Of a stretch of DNA of 23,888 nucleotides, positions 6,782 to 15,347 are shown in pieces; the stretch's first letter is position 1; every line of letters starts with the position of its first letter. A program made the translations under genes and the position numbers. The stretch is from Candidatus Mediterraneibacter gallistercoris (lineage in GTDB: Bacteria > Bacillota_A > Clostridia > Lachnospirales > Lachnospiraceae): NCBI GenBank assembly GCA_019119745.1, contig DWWI01000190.1:1-23888 (forward strand), in the 5' to 3' direction. The notes under the pieces were generated by a model. It was not told where the DNA came from. It did no database searches and saw only the letters and a program-made list of their open reading frames with translations.

Positions 6782-8521
6782 ATGACACAGGAAGAATACG
6801 AACAGGAACAACGGGAAATAGAACGGCTTATAAATCAGATTAATGCGCTGATCGCGGAAAACAACCGCCTGATCGCAGAAATAGAATCTGCCGTAAGCGA
6901 CGTATATATTTTGGAGAAAAATGTGCGGACGCTGCATGGAAATGTAGAGAACAGAGTGAAAAATACGGCTTCGGAGATATCTGCAAATGCAACAGACACA
7001 CAGAAGATCAGCGAGGCAATTGAAGAGCTTACAAGACAGTATTTCACTTTTAAGACATTGTCAACCGCATCAAAGAATCTGTCACAGTATACGGATGAAT
7101 ATTATACGCGTTTTTCGAATTTCCATCAGCTTCGGAGAATTACTTTAGGCTATGTGATCGGTCTTGATACTCAGTTTGTAACTGCTGACAATATGCGGAA
7201 AGTAGTAGAAAAAGAATATCTGCAGAATACGGATTACTGGCTGGCTTATGCTTCCGCGGCAGTTATGCTGTGGGCAAGTAATGAAGAGGAAGCGGCGAAG
7301 AGAGCTGTCGGAAAAGCTTTGTTTATGAGTCCGACGAAAGCGGCGTTGTTTTTCATGCTGATCAACCTTCGTTTCGGAAGGATTGAGCCGGCTCAAAAGT
7401 GGTTTACATACTATATGGAGAGAGTTAATCCTTCGGATTTGGGAGAGGAGTGGAAGTATCTTCTTCTTTCATATCTTTCCGGGGCATTCGGGCAGAGCGA
7501 GGAATTTCAGGCTGTAATCGCGGCAAATTTAAAAGGTATGCTGGCAAAGACAGAAGCAACAACAGTTGATTTCGGCAAGAAATTCAGTGACAAAGCGTAT
7601 GAGTTTGCGCGCACATATTTACATCAGACAAAGCAGGGATTTTCCTATCTCAAAAGATACTGTACTTCTTATCAGGAAATGGAAAATATGCTGACAGATG
7701 CTGAGAAAAACTCAGTAATTGCAGAACGTTATGGAAAACTGCTTGATACGGGAGATGAAACCAGCGAGGATATTGCGCAGAGAATAGAGAATGTATTATA
7801 CGCGCTGGTCAACAGTTATGACGATGCTGAATTGGAAGTTGTTAAAAAGATCAGATACAATGATGCGGTTCTGAGTGCTCAGGGAGATGTTACGAAAGCT
7901 CAGGAGAAATATGAGCAGGAATTCGGCAGTGATAAGAAAATGACTTTCGGCGATCTTCTTGCTGAGTGGGCTTTTTCTGAAGATACCAATCTTACGCCCG
8001 GGATCATACAGAAGTTCTCTATTTCATTTATGAAAGACTGGATCTTAAAAGGATACGAAAAATTTGCAAAAGATTACAGGGAAAAAGAGAAAGAGTCTTA
8101 TGACTTTGAGGTGGACGGATGCAAAGTAACCTGTACTGAAGATGAATTCAGCAAGGCAAAGAAGAGTATAGAAACATATTTTGAAAAGAACAGATGGAAA
8201 AATGTGCTTTCGGACAAATTTATACTTCTCTATATACTGCTCTGTGTATGCGGCATTCTGACACTGGGAATCATGGCGGTACATTTTTCAAAGATTGCCC
8301 TGACGATTGGGATTCTTCTGGTTATCGTAGGAGCGTTCCTTCTGTGGCGGCGAATCGTTGATCTCGGCGGCCTGCTGAAGGAGAAAAAGAGACTTGCAGT
8401 ACAGAAGATAGAACATTGTCTGGAAGAACTGAGAGAGTGGAGAAATGTGCTGCATCAGGAGGATAACAGATTCAGCGATCTGGAAGATGCGCTTTCCCGG
8501 TTTGGAAATGAGATGGAATAG
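6782..8521 (+). CDS. Coiled-coil / helical-repeat / membrane-hairpin protein, paralogue 1 of 3
   Basis: This 579-residue protein opens with a coiled coil (about 1-100, rich in E/Q/N with IERLINQINALIAENNRLI). A TPR-like helical block follows (about 115-210), with YWLAYASAAVMLWA and LINLRFGRIEPAQKWF, and then a second conserved block with AQGDVTKAQEKYEQEF. Near the C terminus are two adjacent membrane helices (about 480-500 and 503-523), and a short coiled coil ends the protein. The same architecture and motifs recur in the genes at 8535 and 12357. GGAGG(GG) upstream supports the ATG. I recognise no named family. A cytoplasmic coiled-coil protein held by a membrane hairpin, perhaps forming hetero-oligomers with its paralogues, is the simplest reading. 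Confidence 0.8.
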   Translation: MTQEEYEQEQREIERLINQINALIAENNRLIAEIESAVSDVYILEKNVRTLHGNVENRVKNTASEISANATDTQKISEAIEELTRQYFTFKTLSTASKNLSQYTDEYYTRFSNFHQLRRITLGYVIGLDTQFVTADNMRKVVEKEYLQNTDYWLAYASAAVMLWASNEEEAAKRAVGKALFMSPTKAALFFMLINLRFGRIEPAQKWFTYYMERVNPSDLGEEWKYLLLSYLSGAFGQSEEFQAVIAANLKGMLAKTEATTVDFGKKFSDKAYEFARTYLHQTKQGFSYLKRYCTSYQEMENMLTDAEKNSVIAERYGKLLDTGDETSEDIAQRIENVLYALVNSYDDAELEVVKKIRYNDAVLSAQGDVTKAQEKYEQEFGSDKKMTFGDLLAEWAFSEDTNLTPGIIQKFSISFMKDWILKGYEKFAKDYREKEKESYDFEVDGCKVTCTEDEFSKAKKSIETYFEKNRWKNVLSDKFILLYILLCVCGILTLGIMAVHFSKIALTIGILLVIVGAFLLWRRIVDLGGLLKEKKRLAVQKIEHCLEELREWRNVLHQEDNRFSDLEDALSRFGNEME

Positions 8522-8534
8522 GGGGTAGAATGAG

Positions 8535-10136
8535 ATGTCTAATGTAACAGGAGCTATTAATAATTTAAATAATACGATTAATAATTTTGAGTCAAATGTA
8601 GATGTGCACGTAAAAGAAATCCACCAGTCCAGTGTCAGCGTAGATCAGGCGGCAAGCAGGATTTATGATAAAATACTGGAATTCCGTGAGGAAATGGAGC
8701 ATGGCGAACAGAAACAGCTTGCCCATGAAAATATTATTCGTATTGATCAGATTATAAAAGAACAGTTCAGTAATTATGAGACGATACGCCGAACTGTAAT
8801 GGGCGTTGTACGTGATTTTGACATTAACCTTGTGAGAAACAGTACAATCCAGGAACTTTCAGAAGAACTGTGGCTGACAAGTTCCAGATACTGGCTGTCC
8901 TATGCGCTGATTGCTATAACAGCATGGGTAAATGATTATCCGGACGTCGCTAAGAATGCTTTAGCGGAGAGCGGAAGAAAAGACGCTATTAAAACCACAT
9001 TATTCTTCTGCCTGTTAAATCTCCGGTTTAACAGGATGGAAGCTGCCAAAAAATGGTTCTATGAGTATTTTAAGACGTTGGATCCTACAATGCTGCAGCA
9101 GGAAACCGCGGTTATGCTTCAGGCATTTTTAAACGGTATTTTCGGGAAGGACAAAGAGCTTGAATATGAAGTTATTGATGTGATAGATCAATGGATCTCT
9201 ATTATCAATGAGGATGCTGAGATTTGCGAGGAACTTGTCAACGCGTATGAACAGTATATTGCTAATATAAATCCGCAGGTAACATTTAATTATGAGGGGA
9301 TCAAACAATTCTGCAGCAATTCACAGGAACTTATGAAATCCTATAATGATGTGTCGAAATATCAGGTGCTTCTCCAAGTCCTGGGCGGTCTTGAAGTGGA
9401 AGCGGGAGAACAGAATGATGACAATTACGCGGAAAGAGTGGATGCGGTATTGATTGATCTGATTTCAAATTACGATGCGGAGGAAAAGGACTTAAGAAAT
9501 CAGCAGGAGTATTTTAATTTGATCGTTCGTAATGAAGGGGAAGTAGAAAAAGCGGAGGCACAGTATGAAGCTGAGATGGCTCTTCAGAATGAACATTTTA
9601 ATATCGGAAAGCAGATGATAAAATGGGCTATCTATGACGACAGCGACACTACAGATGTTACGGTCAGAAAATTCGGTTTTCAGAATACAAAGACATGGTT
9701 CCAGAGTGCTTTGGAAAAATGGACGATGAAAGTGCAGCAGGAATTTCCGATTGAGTATTCGCTGAATATCGATACCTGGAGCGGGGTCAGCAATGGAACT
9801 GACCAGGAAGAACTGACAGAGAATATGAAGAAATATTATGAGACAAACAAATTCCAGAATATGTTTGTCAATACGATCAATATTGCTGCTCTGATTGCGC
9901 TGGTTTTATCCGCCGGTCTTGCTTTTGTAACTCTCTATGCGCTGGTGGTTACTGTGGCAGCAGCGGCAATTCTGATTTTCCGCTGTGTTAAGGCGGTGAA
10001 AGATTACCCGAAGAGAGTGAACAGCGCATTGGCGGCTTTAAGTCAGACTATGGCGGAAATAGCTGATTTCAGGCAGTACTTTGAGGAAAATGTAGAGAAA
10101 AAAGACGAAGTACTTTCAGCAGCTGAGTTTATTTAA
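8535..10136 (+). CDS. Coiled-coil / helical-repeat / membrane-hairpin protein, paralogue 2 of 3
   Basis: This 533-residue paralogue of the preceding gene has an N-terminal coiled coil (about 1-80) and then a helical block with YETIRRTVMGVV, YWLSYALIAITAW and LLNLRFNRMEAAKKWF. A second block has NEGEVEKAEAQYEAEM and KWAIYDDSD. A membrane hairpin follows (about 446-488), and the C terminus is helical. It starts 13 bases after the previous stop, so the pair is surely co-translated or co-transcribed. Identity to its paralogues is confined to these blocks, pointing to an old duplication and specialised partners. Function is unknown. Confidence 0.8.
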   Translation: MSNVTGAINNLNNTINNFESNVDVHVKEIHQSSVSVDQAASRIYDKILEFREEMEHGEQKQLAHENIIRIDQIIKEQFSNYETIRRTVMGVVRDFDINLVRNSTIQELSEELWLTSSRYWLSYALIAITAWVNDYPDVAKNALAESGRKDAIKTTLFFCLLNLRFNRMEAAKKWFYEYFKTLDPTMLQQETAVMLQAFLNGIFGKDKELEYEVIDVIDQWISIINEDAEICEELVNAYEQYIANINPQVTFNYEGIKQFCSNSQELMKSYNDVSKYQVLLQVLGGLEVEAGEQNDDNYAERVDAVLIDLISNYDAEEKDLRNQQEYFNLIVRNEGEVEKAEAQYEAEMALQNEHFNIGKQMIKWAIYDDSDTTDVTVRKFGFQNTKTWFQSALEKWTMKVQQEFPIEYSLNIDTWSGVSNGTDQEELTENMKKYYETNKFQNMFVNTINIAALIALVLSAGLAFVTLYALVVTVAAAAILIFRCVKAVKDYPKRVNSALAALSQTMAEIADFRQYFEENVEKKDEVLSAAEFI

Positions 10137-10165
10137 GAGTATGAGATACAGAGGAGGAAAAGAAA

Positions 10166-10354
10166 ATGACAAACGAAAACACAAATAAGAACTCGCAGGA
10201 AACAATGGACTTTGAGGCAATGATGGAGCAGCGTATACAGTCAAATTTCACCGCGCCTGGACAAAAAGTTGATGTATCCAATGAAAGACTCAAAGAAATG
10301 AACAAGAAGCTGCCGTCATGGAGTCTGGAACCGCCGTACAGCTTCCTGAAATAA
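10166..10354 (+). CDS. Small acidic-to-neutral soluble protein (62 aa), unknown
   Basis: A GAGGAGG ribosome site 8-10 bases before the ATG strongly supports translation. The protein is polar and low in complexity at the start (TNENTNKNSQETMDFEAMMEQ), has a mid-segment SNFTAPGQKVDVSNERL, and ends WSLEPPYSFLK. There is no membrane segment or known motif. Its TAA overlaps the ATG of the next gene (TAATG at 10352-10356), so one function may simply be coupled expression. It may act as a small adaptor peptide in the complex. Confidence 0.65.
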   Translation: MTNENTNKNSQETMDFEAMMEQRIQSNFTAPGQKVDVSNERLKEMNKKLPSWSLEPPYSFLK

Positions 10355-10839
10355 TGGGGGAGTTAAAAGCGCCGTCTACATATCAGGAATGGCTCGAATC
10401 ACTGAAATGGATGGAAAGTCATTATATTCACGAAGAAGATATCGAGAGGATAGGAGAGGGAAATATCCCTCAGAGAGGACTCATATTGGAAAATTTTCAA
10501 AAAAGAGTCGTGGCTACAGTGAATACGATGCTTAAGAGATATATCAGAAATTTTAACAGAACGCTGAATGAAGCACTGGAAAGAAATGAATTTGATACTG
10601 TGCAGACACTATGCATACGTATGCAAAAAGATATGGAGTACTGTTTTTTTTACAGGCGGATTAGATTTTTAGATTCGGAATTCGTAGAAAACCTTGACAG
10701 TGCCCTGAAGGCTCAGATTCTTGCATTCTGGAAGCATATAATCAGTGAGATGGGCAGAATCACGATGCAGACAGCGGCGGCAGATGCGGAGGAAGTTATA
10801 TTTTCGGTGATGCGACTTAAGAAAAAGTACGGAAGATAA
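10354..10839 (+). CDS. Helical hypothetical protein (161 aa), translationally coupled
   Basis: The frame is open from an ATG at 10318, but no ribosome site lies before that codon. I place the start at the in-frame ATG at 10354, which shares an A with the stop of the upstream small gene and can be used by re-initiation. The upstream start would give 173 residues. The protein is predicted largely helical, with EWLESLKWMESHY and QKRVVATVNTMLKRYIRNF, and lacks membrane segments and known motifs. It ends one base before the AAA+ ATPase gene, so it may be a dedicated partner or adaptor for that ATPase (inference from position). Confidence 0.65.
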   Translation: MGELKAPSTYQEWLESLKWMESHYIHEEDIERIGEGNIPQRGLILENFQKRVVATVNTMLKRYIRNFNRTLNEALERNEFDTVQTLCIRMQKDMEYCFFYRRIRFLDSEFVENLDSALKAQILAFWKHIISEMGRITMQTAAADAEEVIFSVMRLKKKYGR

Positions 10840-10840
10840 T

Positions 10841-12364
10841 ATGGGAAATTATGTTACAGTAAAAAATGAACTGGAAAATTATATAGAAGCCAGAGTACCC
10901 CTGATTATTATTAATACTTGCGAGAGGGAGCGGGCGGAGAAAATGCTCCGCGAAGTAAGCAGAGATAAGCGGATAGAGATTGGGTATTACACGGATGCGA
11001 GACAAGTTACACAGTTCGGAAGTAAAGCGGTTAAGGATGTGGAAAATGATCCCCTGCCATATGTGGCAGAAAAATTCCGCCGTAACAGAAGAGTGACATT
11101 TGCGTTGGGCGATACACGAAAAATCGGGGAAGAGAATATGTACAGTAAAGAGTTACTTAATATCCTCTATCTTGCTTTGGAGAACGCGTCTACTCTTATT
11201 ATCATAACTCCGGATATTGTGTGGTCAAGGATTGCGCAATTCGGAATGCTGACGGTATTGGACTATCCGGATGATGAAGAACGCAGATGCCAGATAGAAA
11301 GGTTTGTCACAACGTATGGAGGAAGATTTCCGATCGAGTGGGAGGAAAGTGATATTACACGGGCCTCGGCGCTTTTGAGAGGATTTACTGAAATACAGAT
11401 AGAGAATATTCTTTCCTCCACTCTGGTGGCAAACGGCGGTCTGAAAAAGCAGCACATCTATGGGTTGACAAAGCAGAAAAGCCGGATGTACGCATCCGTG
11501 CCCTGTGTCGAAGAGGTAAGGATCGATCCGGACATGAGGGTATCAGGGCTGGAAAATCTGAAGAAATGGCTGAAAGAAAAAAAGAAAATATTCTTTATGG
11601 AGGAAAAACTGCTCAGAGATCGTTCTATGGCTCCGCCGAAGGGAATTCTTCTCTCAGGAATTCCGGGATGCGGAAAATCCTTCTCAGCAAAAATGATTGC
11701 TCAGGAGTGGGAACTTCCTCTATTCCGGTTTGACATCGGAAGCGTCTATGATAAATGGGTCGGAGAAAGCGAGAGGAAAATGAGGGAGGCGCTGTCATTT
11801 ATTGATAATGTAGCCCCATGTATCGTGTGGATCGATGAGATAGAAAAAGCGTTGTCAGTCTCTGATTCCGGTAATGATACGGGAAAAAGAGTGCTCGGAC
11901 ATTTCCTTTTTTGGCTGCAGGAATCATCCAGCAGGGTCTTTCTTGTAGCTACGGCAAATGATATTCTTGCTTTGCCGCCGGAATTATTTCGAAAAGGAAG
12001 ATTTTCGGAACTGTTTTTTGTTGATCTTCCTGTGAGAGAAGAGCGGCAGGAGGTAATAGCCCAGTATGTACGACAGTGCCTGCACTGCTGCCTGGAAACG
12101 GAACTGCTTGCAGAACTTGTGGATCTGTCGGAAGGTTTTTCCTATTCGGATATAGAATATGTGATAAAAGAGATTGCAGAGACAGCGCTGAGAGAAGGAG
12201 ATGAAGCTGTGACACCGACTTATATGAAATCGGTATTCAGGCGCGTCATCCCGTTTGCGCGGACAAATCCTGATGCTGTACTAAAGCTGAGGGAATGGGG
12301 ACGCAGACGCGCCATAGCTGCTTCCTACTATGAGGAGAACGAGGGAGGAGATCATTATGAGTAA
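10841..12364 (+). CDS. Ycf46-like AAA+ ATPase
   Basis: The 507-residue product has a non-catalytic N-terminal domain (about 1-240), starting with the Ycf46-type ENYIEARVPLIIINTCERER. A complete AAA+ module follows: Walker A GIPGCGKS (273-280), Walker B CIVWIDEIEKA with D332/E333, sensor VATAND and the arginine finger in FRKGRFSELFFVDLP. A C-terminal lid contains YSDIEYVIKEIA. KGILLSGIPGCGKS and GKRVLGHFLFWLQE match the Ycf46 branch, whose role is poorly known. All ATPase residues look intact, so it should hydrolyse ATP and remodel or disassemble a protein partner. The start lies one base after the previous stop, and its last 8 bases overlap the next gene. It is the likely energy source of the operon's complex. 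Confidence 0.9.
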   Translation: MGNYVTVKNELENYIEARVPLIIINTCERERAEKMLREVSRDKRIEIGYYTDARQVTQFGSKAVKDVENDPLPYVAEKFRRNRRVTFALGDTRKIGEENMYSKELLNILYLALENASTLIIITPDIVWSRIAQFGMLTVLDYPDDEERRCQIERFVTTYGGRFPIEWEESDITRASALLRGFTEIQIENILSSTLVANGGLKKQHIYGLTKQKSRMYASVPCVEEVRIDPDMRVSGLENLKKWLKEKKKIFFMEEKLLRDRSMAPPKGILLSGIPGCGKSFSAKMIAQEWELPLFRFDIGSVYDKWVGESERKMREALSFIDNVAPCIVWIDEIEKALSVSDSGNDTGKRVLGHFLFWLQESSSRVFLVATANDILALPPELFRKGRFSELFFVDLPVREERQEVIAQYVRQCLHCCLETELLAELVDLSEGFSYSDIEYVIKEIAETALREGDEAVTPTYMKSVFRRVIPFARTNPDAVLKLREWGRRRAIAASYYEENEGGDHYE

Positions 12365-14054
12365 TATAAATGAACTTCGCGCGGAATTAAGCCGTCTGGA
12401 GCGGATAAACCAGGAGTTGAATGCTGAACTCTGGGAGATCCAGAACGGTGTCGATAACGCTACACAGTCATTAGTAAATTTCAGAAATTATATGACTGCA
12501 ACGATGGACGAGGGAAAACGTGCGATCGACAATGCTCACGCGAAGATTTTGGACGCGTATGAGGTTCAGGGACAGATAGATCAGTTGTATGTCAGATTCA
12601 AGCAGATGGAACTGGCAAATAAGAAAATCCGTGAGTGCAATAACAAAAAATACTATGAGTTTGGAAACTATCGGACAGTAAGAAAGATTGTCCAGGGGAT
12701 TATGGATAATTTGAATGTGCAGATGGTATCTGATGAGGTTATCTATAAATCTGTTGAAAAGCAGCATTTAAAAACGCCGGACTACTGGCTGACTTGTGTG
12801 CTTCTTAGCATCATGGCGTGGAAAAATGATGACAGGGAACTTGCGGACAGAGCTATGGACCGCGCCATCCGACTGGATAAGAAAAACAGTTCGATATTTT
12901 ATATGCTGTTCAATATCCGGATGAGAAGAGAAAACGCAGCGCTGAAATGGTTTTCAGTATACCAGGAATGTGATCTGAAAGGGAGCGATGAAGAGACATT
13001 TCTTATGTTGTTTTCATTGTTAAGTAAAACGATTGACGAACAGGTTGATGATCACACTAAATATGAGATATACAGTTTTATCAACAAGGTTATCGCAGTG
13101 AGCGCACAGGCGGAAGGGTTCAGTGAAGCGGACATTATTGATCTGATCGAGCGTAATCTGTTGGCTTTGAGTCCGGGATATACGTTACAGCTTAATCTTC
13201 TTCAGAAGTGCTGCGATGATTTTCAGAAGATATCAGATATGGTTATGATGGCACAGAATAATATCCAGATTCTGCAGTTTATTTTGGATGTATCGAACGT
13301 CAGTGAAATCGAAAAAAATGAATATCTCAGCAAATTTATCGATAAAGAAATTGAAAGACCGAATGATCAGGAATCAGCAGTTTATGATGAGATAGAACGG
13401 AATGAAATTATTATCCGCTGTGAGGGAGATGTAGAGCGTGCAGATGCGATATTCCAGCAGGAGAAGGAACGCCGCGAAAAGGCGCTCGACCTGATTCGTG
13501 AAATGATCGGATGGGTGTATGGAAGAACCTCTGAGGATGTGAACGTACAGGCCCGCAAAAATATGTTTATGCTTACCGGAGCGCTCCAGAAAAAAGGTGT
13601 GAAAAAGTATGCTGATGACTATCGCAGTATGGATACCAGCCTTCATCCAATTACGCTGGGCGAGTACCGTACGACAGCAGATTTTCAGGATCAGACTGGT
13701 GAAGAAGGGAAAATAGCCTCATTCTATGAGGCACAGAAACAGGAAAAAATATCGCAGATAAAATACACCGGAGCTTTTGTGGGGATCGGTATTGTGATTG
13801 CCGCCGTTATCGCTGCGGTTGCGCTAAATCCGCTGTTTGCGGCAGGAGCTGCTCTGGGTGCTCTGTATTCCCTGTATGTATTTGTATCGAATGAAAGAAA
13901 GAAAAAGCAGATTGCCAGAGACTGTGAACTCAGTATCAGCGGCAAGACAGAATTACTGCGGAAGTTGTTTGGAGAATATGCTCAAATGAAGCAGATCTAT
14001 TATGAATTTGACGCATATCAGGAACAGATTGAGGAGGCTCTTCAAAGTCTGTAG
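12357..14054 (+). CDS. Coiled-coil / helical-repeat / membrane-hairpin protein, paralogue 3 of 3
   Basis: The start is placed at the ATG at 12357 (565 residues), with GGAGG about 9 bases upstream, and not at the longer frame open from 12330. It overlaps the ATPase gene by 8 bases. The architecture matches the genes at 6782 and 8535: an N-terminal coiled coil (INELRAELSRLERINQEL), YRTVRKIVQGIM, a block with YWLTCVLLSIMAW and MLFNIRMRRENAALKWF, a second block with CEGDVERADAIFQQE, two membrane helices (about 472-512), and a C-terminal coiled coil. Overlap with the AAA+ gene suggests coordinated stoichiometry, and that this paralogue may contact the ATPase. No named family is recognised. Confidence 0.8.
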   Translation: MSNINELRAELSRLERINQELNAELWEIQNGVDNATQSLVNFRNYMTATMDEGKRAIDNAHAKILDAYEVQGQIDQLYVRFKQMELANKKIRECNNKKYYEFGNYRTVRKIVQGIMDNLNVQMVSDEVIYKSVEKQHLKTPDYWLTCVLLSIMAWKNDDRELADRAMDRAIRLDKKNSSIFYMLFNIRMRRENAALKWFSVYQECDLKGSDEETFLMLFSLLSKTIDEQVDDHTKYEIYSFINKVIAVSAQAEGFSEADIIDLIERNLLALSPGYTLQLNLLQKCCDDFQKISDMVMMAQNNIQILQFILDVSNVSEIEKNEYLSKFIDKEIERPNDQESAVYDEIERNEIIIRCEGDVERADAIFQQEKERREKALDLIREMIGWVYGRTSEDVNVQARKNMFMLTGALQKKGVKKYADDYRSMDTSLHPITLGEYRTTADFQDQTGEEGKIASFYEAQKQEKISQIKYTGAFVGIGIVIAAVIAAVALNPLFAAGAALGALYSLYVFVSNERKKKQIARDCELSISGKTELLRKLFGEYAQMKQIYYEFDAYQEQIEEALQSL

Positions 14055-14117
14055 GGATTACCATCAGCTGGGGACCCGCAGGACGGGAAAAAGGTATAGG
14101 AAAGAAGAGGGAATGAG

Positions 14118-15335
14118 ATGTATTGTAAGAATTGTGGACAAAAAATTGACGATGATGATCTGTTCTGCGGAAACTGCGGAACAAAAATAGTGCGGAAGTC
14201 CGAAACCGCTGCCTATGTTCCGAAACAGACACAGAATATACAGCAGAATATTGAGCAGCCGTGGAATACGCAGCAGAATATTGAACAGCCGTGGAATACG
14301 CAGCAGAATATCGAGCAGCCGCGGAATATACAGCAGAATATTAACAGAACGAAAGAAGCAGTAGATGATATAAACTATGATTATACGAAACTGCCTACGG
14401 AAAAGCCGTCAGGTATTAAGAGCTTTTATTTTATGGACTTCCTGATCCGGTTGGGGAATAAAGAGAATATACCTCTGTGCATTTATCTCGTACTTAATGT
14501 TCTTCTGATCGGCGCATTTGTTACTGCGGTATGCGCACTCCCTGTTGGATGGGGAATGGCTGCAGCGCTCCTGCTTTACATAGCATCAATATCTATTGCA
14601 GTATCACCGATCGGAGAATATATACTTCGTCGACAGAATGGCTGTAAAAAAATAGAGGAAGCCGCGGTGATTGAACGTCTGGAACCTCTGTTCAGAGAAG
14701 TGTATTACAAGGCAAAGAAACAGAATCCGTCGATTTCAAGTGATGTAAGGTTATTTATTAATGAGGATGAGTGTCCGAATGCATTTGCGACAGGACGAAG
14801 AACAGTATGTGTAACCAGAGGACTTCTGACCTGGAGCGATGCAGAGATTAAAGCGGCATTGGGGCATGAGTTCGGTCATCTGGCCCACAAAGATACTGAT
14901 CGGATTCTGGTAGTAGCGATTGGTAATACAGTGATTGCAGGAATTTGTTATATGTTCCAGATAGCAGCGATTGTGATGGATGTTATTATTGCTATTTCAT
15001 CGCTATTTATGAGAAATGACAGTGGATTTTGGGTTCGTATGGTCAGTGCACTTTCACGGTTCCTGACAGTTATAGTGATTCGTGCGTTTAACAGAATCTG
15101 GACACAGATAGGCGTACTTCTCTGTATGAAAACCAGCAGGGGAAACGAGTATCAGGCAGACGAATTTTCCTGCAGACTTGGATATGGAGATGCGCTTTGC
15201 CAGCTGCTGTCTACTCTTCCGTCCGCTAAGCCCAAGGGCCTGTTTGCCAATCTGGCAAGCAGCCATCCGGCGAGTGAGGACCGCGTAGCTCGCATACAGG
15301 CATCCATGCAGGCGAACACTATTTCAGCAGAGTAG
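14118..15335 (+). CDS. M48-family membrane metalloprotease with N-terminal zinc ribbon
   Basis: This is a 405-residue protein. An N-terminal ribbon (Cys 3/6/17/20) leads into a Gln/Asn-rich tandem repeat linker (about 38-75) and a membrane hairpin (about 117-170). The M48 peptidase domain follows: HEFGH at 250-254 (HExxH zinc site) and the third ligand E344 in EYQAD. Further hydrophobic segments lie at about 262-297 and 315-337. The sequence SHPASEDRVARIQ near the end is also M48-typical. HtpX-type enzymes degrade damaged membrane proteins in the cytoplasmic membrane. All catalytic residues are present. The ribbon fused to the protease matches the ribbon modules of three other operon products and suggests recruitment to the same complex. 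Confidence 0.9.
   Translation: MYCKNCGQKIDDDDLFCGNCGTKIVRKSETAAYVPKQTQNIQQNIEQPWNTQQNIEQPWNTQQNIEQPRNIQQNINRTKEAVDDINYDYTKLPTEKPSGIKSFYFMDFLIRLGNKENIPLCIYLVLNVLLIGAFVTAVCALPVGWGMAAALLLYIASISIAVSPIGEYILRRQNGCKKIEEAAVIERLEPLFREVYYKAKKQNPSISSDVRLFINEDECPNAFATGRRTVCVTRGLLTWSDAEIKAALGHEFGHLAHKDTDRILVVAIGNTVIAGICYMFQIAAIVMDVIIAISSLFMRNDSGFWVRMVSALSRFLTVIVIRAFNRIWTQIGVLLCMKTSRGNEYQADEFSCRLGYGDALCQLLSTLPSAKPKGLFANLASSHPASEDRVARIQASMQANTISAE
14241..14342 (+). repeat. 30-bp in-frame tandem repeat (about 3.4 copies) in the protease linker
   Basis: Units start at 14241, 14271, 14301 and 14331 (partial); each encodes QQNIEQPWNT or a close variant. The first two units differ at one base. The repeat forms a flexible Gln/Asn/Pro-rich spacer between the ribbon and the membrane protease domain. 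High DNA identity shows recent expansion, so length variation among strains is likely. Confidence 0.85.
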
Positions 15336-15347
15336 GAGGCGAATATT

